From Cocos nucifera (Eukaryota > Streptophyta > Magnoliopsida > Arecales > Arecaceae), in NCBI GenBank assembly GCA_006176705.1, contig QRFJ01000047.1:2876934-2940933 (forward strand): a stretch of 64,000 bases of DNA, given 5' to 3'. How positions within the stretch are numbered: the stretch's first letter is position 1; each line of letters begins with the position of its first letter. The notes under the pieces were generated by a model that did no database searches, had not been told where the DNA came from, and saw only the letters and a list, made by a program, of their open reading frames with translations. Of this stretch, positions 58,178 through 64,000 are shown piece by piece. The position numbers and the translations under genes were made by a program.

Positions 58178-61100
58178 ATGGGGGAGAAGGACCTGAAGGC
58201 GTCGGACTCTAGAATATTGGAATGCTTCCCCGCAGCCCGTGGGTGCCGCTCCCGCTGGCGATGGAACCCCTTCTGGCTCCTCCTCCGCTTCCCTACCGCC
58301 GTCTCCTTCCTTATTGTCTCCATCCTCGCCGCCGGCCTCATTGGGTTCGCCTATTTCTCGCTGGTAGTCTCCTCCTTCCTTCCCGATCCGGCCGCCATCG
58401 GCTGCCGCCCCGACAGCGAGGGCTCCTGGTCCATTGGGATTTACTATGGGAAGAGCCCCTTCTCGCTCTCCCCCATCGAACTGGTAGGGTCTTGTTCCAA
58501 TCCGAGCTGTTTGTATGGTTTAGATCACGGATCGAATGGTTATTAATATGATTTCTTTGAGGTAGCAGGAGAATAGGAGCAATGGAAACAGTTCGGCGTG
58601 GCCGGTTGCGAATCCGGTTCTTACTTGTGCGTCCGCCTCTAATGCGGGTTATCCGAGCAATTTTGTCGCCGATCCATTCCTCTATATTCAGGTTGGTGTT
58701 GGTAATATTCTTCGCTTTGTTCATCTTTAATCGAATGAAAACGATGGTTTTGATTTCTTTCGCATTCAAGTTGTTAAAGAGATTTTTTTGTTCCCCCACC
58801 GTAGTGGGTGGGGGTTGGGGTGGGTGGGAGGGAATCTAGAAAGCTTAGTTTATTTCAACTTGGAAAATTTGGAATCTAGAAATGTGGTGTAGAAATTTTA
58901 TCGATGTTTCGAGCGGAGGACATGACTTGGAACGGTCTATTGGAACTATAGTTGAGTTTGCTGAGATTAATTATCTCCTTCAACTTGCAGTGGTGTTGAC
59001 TTAGCGATATGATATAGCATGTGAATCAAAGGCTGAAGTTTCTTTAAGAATACAAGGCTAAATTACATGTAAGAAGTAGACTTGACACTGACATTCCTTG
59101 GAAAATAGGCAGGAAATTTTTATAAGCTTAGCTACCTAGTGCCCTGGTGAGGCTTTGGATTGGGGTAGTTGTGGTTCAACACAGCTGTATGTCTGTAAGT
59201 AGCCTTTCTTCAATGGAAAACATCATGGGAGAGTCCACAACTATCTGGCTGTGACTTGTGAGGCAGCATGCTGTGAACGCTATCTAACTTTGTAGGTGAG
59301 AAGTTACTTGGTAGCATGAAGAATGGAATGGAATGATGCAAAAACATGGCCATAGGCTAGTAAATAATATGTAGCCTGTTGTTTCTATTAAAAGTCTGTG
59401 GTTGTTGACATTTGGTTAGTTTCTATTAAATGCTTATTCGCATTCAAATATATGCTCTTAGTGTACAGGTGGGGTGTTTCCTTTTTTATTCTTTCCTAGT
59501 CACTCATAATACTGCTTTTTTAGTATCATGAACAACAGCACGGCTTCCTTATGGTATGCCTTACAGTAAGATATAAAAAAATATTCAAGCATGCAGCATG
59601 TTCAATGTGTCTGAACTTTGTCTTCTCATTCGATGATTCGATAATCCTTTTCCATTACTTCTCTTGTTTTTATTTTCATTGCTTAATATTTGTCAATCAA
59701 CATGTCGATATTGCATGACTGCATTCTCATTTGATATAATGCATTTTCTTCAGGGCAATACTCTCCACCTCTTCTTTGAGACTAAAAGTACTAGTACAAT
59801 GCAAGGTGATATTGGTGTTGCAAGAAGTGCTGATCAAGGTGCCACATGGGAGTTTCTGGGCATTGCCTTAGATGAGAAATGGCATTTGTCTTATCCATTT
59901 GTCTTTGGCTATGACCACCAAGTAAGTGGAAGAAGCCAATCTGATTAGCTTTATCTTATTGGCGGGAAGAGTAGCTAACACATTTTCAGGATACGGTATT
60001 CCATTTGTTTTATCTCACCATGTATGCTAAAAAAATATTCAGAACGTTTGTTTTTTTATTTCTTTCAGATCTACATGATGCCTGAGGGCAGTAAAAATGG
60101 GGAGCTGCAGCTTTATCGAGCAACTAGGTTTCCACTGGAGTGGACATTGGAGAAGGTGCTTATAAGGAAGCCACTAGTTGATGCTTCACTGTTCCAGTAT
60201 GAGGGATATTACTGGCTCTTTGCTTCAGATTTTAGCTGGTTTGGCACTGAGAAGAATGGGGAGCTCGAAATATGGTACAGTAGCTCACCACTTGGTCCCT
60301 GGAAACAGCATAGAAGAAACCCTATATACAGAGGTGACAGAAGCTTGGGAACTCGAAATGGGGGAAGGCCTTTTATATATGAAGGATCTCTCTATCGCCT
60401 AGCCCAGGACTGTGGTGGCACCTACGGCCAAAGGATTAGAGCTTACAAAGTTGAAAAGCTAAGCAAGGAAGAGTTCAGGGAGGTTCCTGTGAAGCTTGGA
60501 ATCAAAGAGTCAAAGAAAGGTCGAAATGCTTGGAATGGTATCAGGTACCATCACTTGGATGCACAGCAGCTTCCATCAGGTGACTGGATTGCAGTAATGG
60601 ATGGAGATCGTGTTCCTTCAGGTCATACAGCATGGCGTTTTCTCCTTGGCTGCACGTTTGTCCTGCTACTCTTTTTACAGGTCATGCTGATGGGCTTTTT
60701 AGTTGGTGCTATCAACTGCATTGTTCCTCCAAGCTGTTGCATGGCCGTAAGCAGGAGAAATGAGCCATGTTGGTTTTGGACACGACCCCAGTTCAACTTG
60801 AAAGCACGAAAACATTCTTCAGTCATGAATAGATATGGTTCTTCTATCAGAGGGAGAGCAAATATTAAAACATGCTGTGGCAAGCTGGTTCTCTGCCTTC
60901 TTGCTTTCGTAGGTGGGATTTTGGTCTGCATGGCTGTGCATTTTCTGTTTGGGGGCAATGGTGCCGAAGAGGCATACGTGTACCGGGGACAATATTCACA
61001 GTTTACAATGCTTACAATGACTTATGAAGCCCGACTTTGGAACTTGAAACTATACATCAAACACTATTCTCGATGTGCATCTGTGAGAGAGATTGTCATT

Positions 61101-61742
61101 GTGTGGAACAAGGGAAACCCTCCAATCCCAGATGAGTTTGATTCTGCTGTCCCTGTGAGAATACGCGTGGAAGAGCTCAATTCTCTCAACAATCGATTCA
61201 AGGTGGATCCCCTGATCAGGACTAGAGCTGTTCTTGAACTAGATGATGACATAATGATGACTTGTAATGACATAGAGAAAGGGTTTATGGTTTGGAGAGA
61301 GCATCCTGAAAGAATTGTGGGCTTTTATCCACGACTGGTAGATGGCAGCCCTTTGAAATACAGAAATGATAAATATGCTCGTGGGAAGAATGGTTACAAT
61401 GTTATTCTGACTGGTGCTGCCTTCATGGACAGCGAATATGCTTTCAAGAAATACTGGAGTGAAGAAGCAAGGGAGGGAAGAGATTTTGTGGACGAGTCCT
61501 TCAATTGTGAAGACCTGCTGTTGAACTTTTTATATGCAAATGCAAGTTCGAAGAGGACCGTGGAGTATGTCCATCCAGCCTGGGCGATAGACACTTCCAA
61601 GCTGTCAACTGCTGCTATAAGCCGAAACACCCAAATGCACTACAAGATTAGGACAACTTGCTTGTCAAAATTCTCCAAGATGTATGGTCTTCTCCAACAG
61701 AAATGGGACTTCGGTAGTAGGAAGGATGGTTGGGATGTATAG
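58178..61742 (+). CDS. GINT1: Glucosamine inositolphosphorylceramide transferase 1-like (GT64 family)
   Basis: Golgi glycosyltransferase that, in characterised plants, adds an N-acetylglucosamine/glucosamine sugar to inositolphosphorylceramide sphingolipids. Four exons join in frame: 58178-58483, 58569-58691 (or from 58566), 59754-59921 and 60069-61742, giving 756 aa. Order: N-terminal membrane helix (about 36-68, FWLLLRFPTAVSFLIV), a luminal propeller-like domain (GSWSIGIYYGKSPFSL, DPFLYIQ, LFFETKS, GDIGVARSADQGATWE, YMMPEGS, LFASDFSWFG), two further hydrophobic helices (about 388-417 and 472-494), then the C-terminal GT64 domain with LDDDIMMTCNDIEKGF (DDD about 591-593), YNVILTGAAF and NCEDLLLNF. 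An in-frame ATG at 58100 could add 26 residues. I chose 58178 (MGEKD) because the extra residues show no membrane or targeting feature. The intron at 58692-59753 holds nothing recognised. Confidence 0.92.
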
Positions 61743-62807
61743 GCTAATGTATCGAAGGCAGAATGGAGAGGGACAAATCAGAGGCATTTGCTTGTTTAGT
61801 TGGTCGTAGAAATAATTATGTTGAGAGCCCATGATATTGAAACATGGGAACTTTGCTGTATGCCAGGAGGGAAGAAGTGTTTTGAGGACTGTCAAAAAAA
61901 ATATATATATACCATTATTTGATTTGGCCAGACTTACATCCAACCAAGGGCAAGGCGGACTCAGCAAGAAGTGGAGAGCCGCTCGATAGTTGAAACAGAC
62001 AGCAAGACCTTGTCACAACAGGGAAAAGATTCATAAAGTTCTACAGATGAGGTAACCTGTTCACAAAATGGAGCTGTTTGTGTTGTTGATTGGTTGTAAA
62101 ACTTGCTTAATTAAGCGGTGGCAAGTAATTTTTGTCACCATGACCTTTCTGATCATTGAGGATTGTAACGTTATATACTCTGACAAGCTTTTTTCCGCTT
62201 GTGAGCATACTTCTGCACCGTTTTTTATAACGATTGTTGCGTTAAGTACGTTGTTGTTACCACTTCATCATATGTTATTAACCCAGTGTGATTGGGTTTT
62301 GTATATGCAATACCGAAACTATTCTGTTGCACGAAGGTCCAATTCGTAAATTGAAATACCGGTATATAGTTTACATAAATGATTATTTTTAAACAAAAAA
62401 AAGAAAATGAAACTTCCTGGTAGCTGATATAAAAGAGCGAGGGTTGACAAATTTTTCTTCGACTTTCAAAAGATTCGGACTTTGATTTCGAGATAACCGT
62501 AGCCGTCCGTAATATACCTCACGTGGATCGCGCGAGCGATGCATACCACGTTGCGTGTACGTCTGGAGAGGGTGGGCGGGGAAGAAAAATATCACGGTAA
62601 CTTGTGGCGCTGAGGCTTTGCTGCGATTCAATTTGCTTGTGCAGTTGACCGGCCCACAAATGGGTGGCCTCTGCGGATCGCTGAAACGCCTCACAGATTC
62701 CGCGGCCCGCGACGCCAGCCGTTACCGCTCCTTCTAAGCCCTCACGGTCCGTCCACATTCGGCACGGCACGAGCCCTTTCCCACCCACATCCCATCAAGC
62801 CGCCTCC
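61743..62807. other. GINT1 3' region and spacer before the thioredoxin gene
   Basis: The first few hundred bases should be GINT1 3' UTR, with AT-rich stretches such as AAAAAAATATATATATACC at 61895. From about 62460 the sequence becomes GC-richer, as expected near a promoter. No other gene is seen. Confidence 0.5.
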
Positions 62808-62868
62808 CGCGAAAGGGGACGATCAACATCCTTGGCTCGCGAAAGGGGGACGATCAACATCCTTGGCT
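62808..62868. repeat. 30-bp tandem duplication in the thioredoxin-gene promoter
   Basis: Two adjacent copies (62808-62837 and 62838-62868) of CGCGAAAGGGG-ACGATCAACATCCTTGGCT, the second with one extra G. They lie just upstream of the TATA box. Confidence 0.85.
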
Positions 62869-62887
62869 CTCTCGGGTGTTATATATC

Positions 62888-62895
62888 TATAAATA
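62888..62895 (+). promoter_or_regulatory. TATA box of the thioredoxin gene
   Basis: TATAAATA 59 bp upstream of the ATG at 62954. A CCTCCGCCC/CTTC-rich pyrimidine stretch follows, so a leader of about 30-40 nt is expected. Confidence 0.65.
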
Positions 62896-62953
62896 TCATT
62901 TCCCTCCGCCCTTCATCCCAAGATCCGATCCCGTCCAGTATTATTCTTCTAAA

Positions 62954-63129
62954 ATGACCAGCGTTTTTCTCCCCTCCTCCCTCCTCCTCCCTCGTTCTCA
63001 CACCCCTCTTCTTTCCTTGGCCCCAAACACCTCGGGACTAAACCCATCGCAGAAGCTTGATGCCGGCGCTGCGGCCGTCTCCCGCGTTCCCAAGCGGTCG
63101 GCTTGCTTCAAGGTAAGCTCCTCTGTTAC

Positions 63130-63178
<49 letters not shown>

Positions 63179-63500
63179 TCAAACAATAAAAATGGTGCGG
63201 TTGACTGATGAGAAACTTATAAAGTATATAAGCGTTGTGAGAATTTCAAGATATTGTGCATATGATCTCAATTTTTCATGGTGTAGTCCAAGCCTTGATA
63301 TGGATGTGTTGTTTCAGGTAAATGCATTGGTTGCTGAAACTAAGCGACCAAACTGGTGGGAAAGAAATGCAGGACCAAATATGATCGACATTCACTCGAT
63401 GCAGGAGTTTTCTCATGAATTAAGCCAAGCTGGTGATAGGCTTGTCATTGTTGAATTTTATGGCACTTGGTGTGCTTCTTGTCGAGCCCTCTTCCCAAAG
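62954..63500 (+). CDS. Thioredoxin-like 2 (ACHT type), plastid, first two exons (partial)
   Basis: Exon 1 62954-63112 (53 codons) and exon 2 63318-63500 (61 codons) both show GT/AG borders, and the frame is kept. Exon 1 is Ser/Leu/Pro-rich with few acidic residues, like a plastid transit peptide. Exon 2 has VNALVAETKRPNWWERN, then HSMQEFSHELSQAGDRLVIVEFYG and the redox centre TWCASCRALFPK (Cys 105 and Cys 108). WCxSCRALFPK is the signature I know from atypical Cys-His-rich thioredoxins (TRX-like 2), which use WCGSC; here the second residue is Ala. Such proteins act as plastid disulfide reductases and oxidants of 2-Cys peroxiredoxin partners. The rest of the thioredoxin fold is missing, so further exons lie right of the window. 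A TA/GA microsatellite (63133-63178) is in intron 1. The ATG was chosen because it starts the transit-like peptide shortly after the TATA box. Confidence 0.88.
63133..63178. repeat. (TA)n(GA)n compound microsatellite in thioredoxin intron 1
   Basis: TA repeats followed directly by GA repeats, just after the exon 1 donor. Likely polymorphic. Confidence 0.9.
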
Positions 63501-64000
63501 GTGATCTCAAGTTGCACTCGAAATGTAAATGGATTGTTATTTTTGAGCTGTTTTCGATCGGATAGTTTGTTGTCTGACATTTTGATGCATGATTTTGTTT
63601 ATCGGAACCCAAGCACCATAAAAATCAAACCTGTCTCTTCATAGTAGCAGTATGTCCTTTATCTTATGGGTTTACATCTGAAGATCCTTTATCTATTGCA
63701 CTTTATTAACTAGTCATGCTTATAATTAGGCATTCATATGCCAAAACAGGGAGATGAAGTGCTTTAATACAATTCTATCTAACGAGTATCAAGTGTGGCC
63801 TCCTAAATCAGACAAATTTCGACATAGATCTACCATTCTACCATTTGGCCTGCTCATAGTGTGTTCTTTGCGGAGAAAGGTTGAAACATGCTTCTTCACT
63901 CCAAAATAGTTGAGAAGCACACGAGCATGGCACAAGACCATTTGGTTACTCATCATGTTTGCACCTTACACAGTTGAAGGTGAAGCTAGAAGGACACTTG
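63501..64000 (+). other. Intron 2 of the thioredoxin gene (incomplete)
   Basis: Starts with GTGATC after CCCAAAG. No continuation exon (the expected thioredoxin beta-strand and cis-Pro segment) is visible before the window end. Confidence 0.6.

Noticed and set aside
57802..58212. 136-residue plus-strand frame overlapping the GINT1 start
   Set aside because: It is in another frame from the conserved GINT1 exon 1 and has no recognisable features. It probably lies in the leader.

Overview
This window looks like nuclear DNA of a monocot plant. The host genes are spliced with GT/AG introns, a GC-rich first exon is followed by AT-richer ones, there are TA and GA microsatellites, and about 41 kb of the 64 kb (roughly 65%) is nested Ty3/gypsy LTR retrotransposons. 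A palm-like genome is my guess; the sequence alone does not prove it.

Host genes. (1) The first coding exon of a small unrecognised membrane-anchored protein lies on the minus strand at about 2.45-2.56 kb and runs off the left edge. (2) A complete 15-exon gene on the minus strand (15.46-21.78 kb) encodes the mitochondrial P-protein of glycine decarboxylase (GLDP, 1040 aa). All 15 exons join in frame. (3) A complete 4-exon gene on the plus strand (58.18-61.74 kb) encodes a GT64-type glycosyltransferase of the GINT1 kind (glucosamine inositolphosphorylceramide transferase, 756 aa). (4) The first two coding exons of a plastid atypical thioredoxin (TRX-like 2/ACHT type, WCASC active site) start at 62.95 kb on the plus strand and run off the right edge. 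The GLDP product would serve photorespiration in mitochondria, GINT1 sphingolipid glycosylation in the Golgi and the thioredoxin plastid redox signalling. Nothing suggests they work together.

Repeat landscape. Every LTR unit has TGTTG...CAACA-type ends and most have recognisable 5-bp target duplications (TSDs). E1 is a solo LTR (3422-4330). E2 is a gag-only element (4623-12810, minus). E3 is a gag-pol element (25081-33867, minus) inserted inside E4, a gag-only element (23012-37614, plus). E5 is a gag-pol element (39725-57467, minus). Inside E5, between its reverse transcriptase and RNase H coding parts, sits E6 (45093-52877, minus), a tandem dimer with three LTRs and two internal regions. E3 and E5 show protease, RT, RNase H, a second RNase H-like domain and integrase, which is the layout of the Tat/Retand (non-chromovirus) lineage. 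E2, E4 and the first unit of E6 carry gag joined at what appears to be the same junction to the last piece of integrase, so they look like a non-autonomous gag-only family derived from an E3/E5-like parent.

Unusual points. The retrotransposons are packed with tandem arrays whose units are short inverted repeats: GGAG-TTCGG-CTCC units and a 72-bp unit in the LTR, GGAGAT-CTT-ATCTCC units in the internal region, and a separate ~115-bp unit array. The primer binding sites read as the 3' end of tRNA-Asn. In the first E6 unit the resemblance runs on into the tRNA T-arm. All element genes carry many stops and frameshifts, so I regard them as decayed copies.
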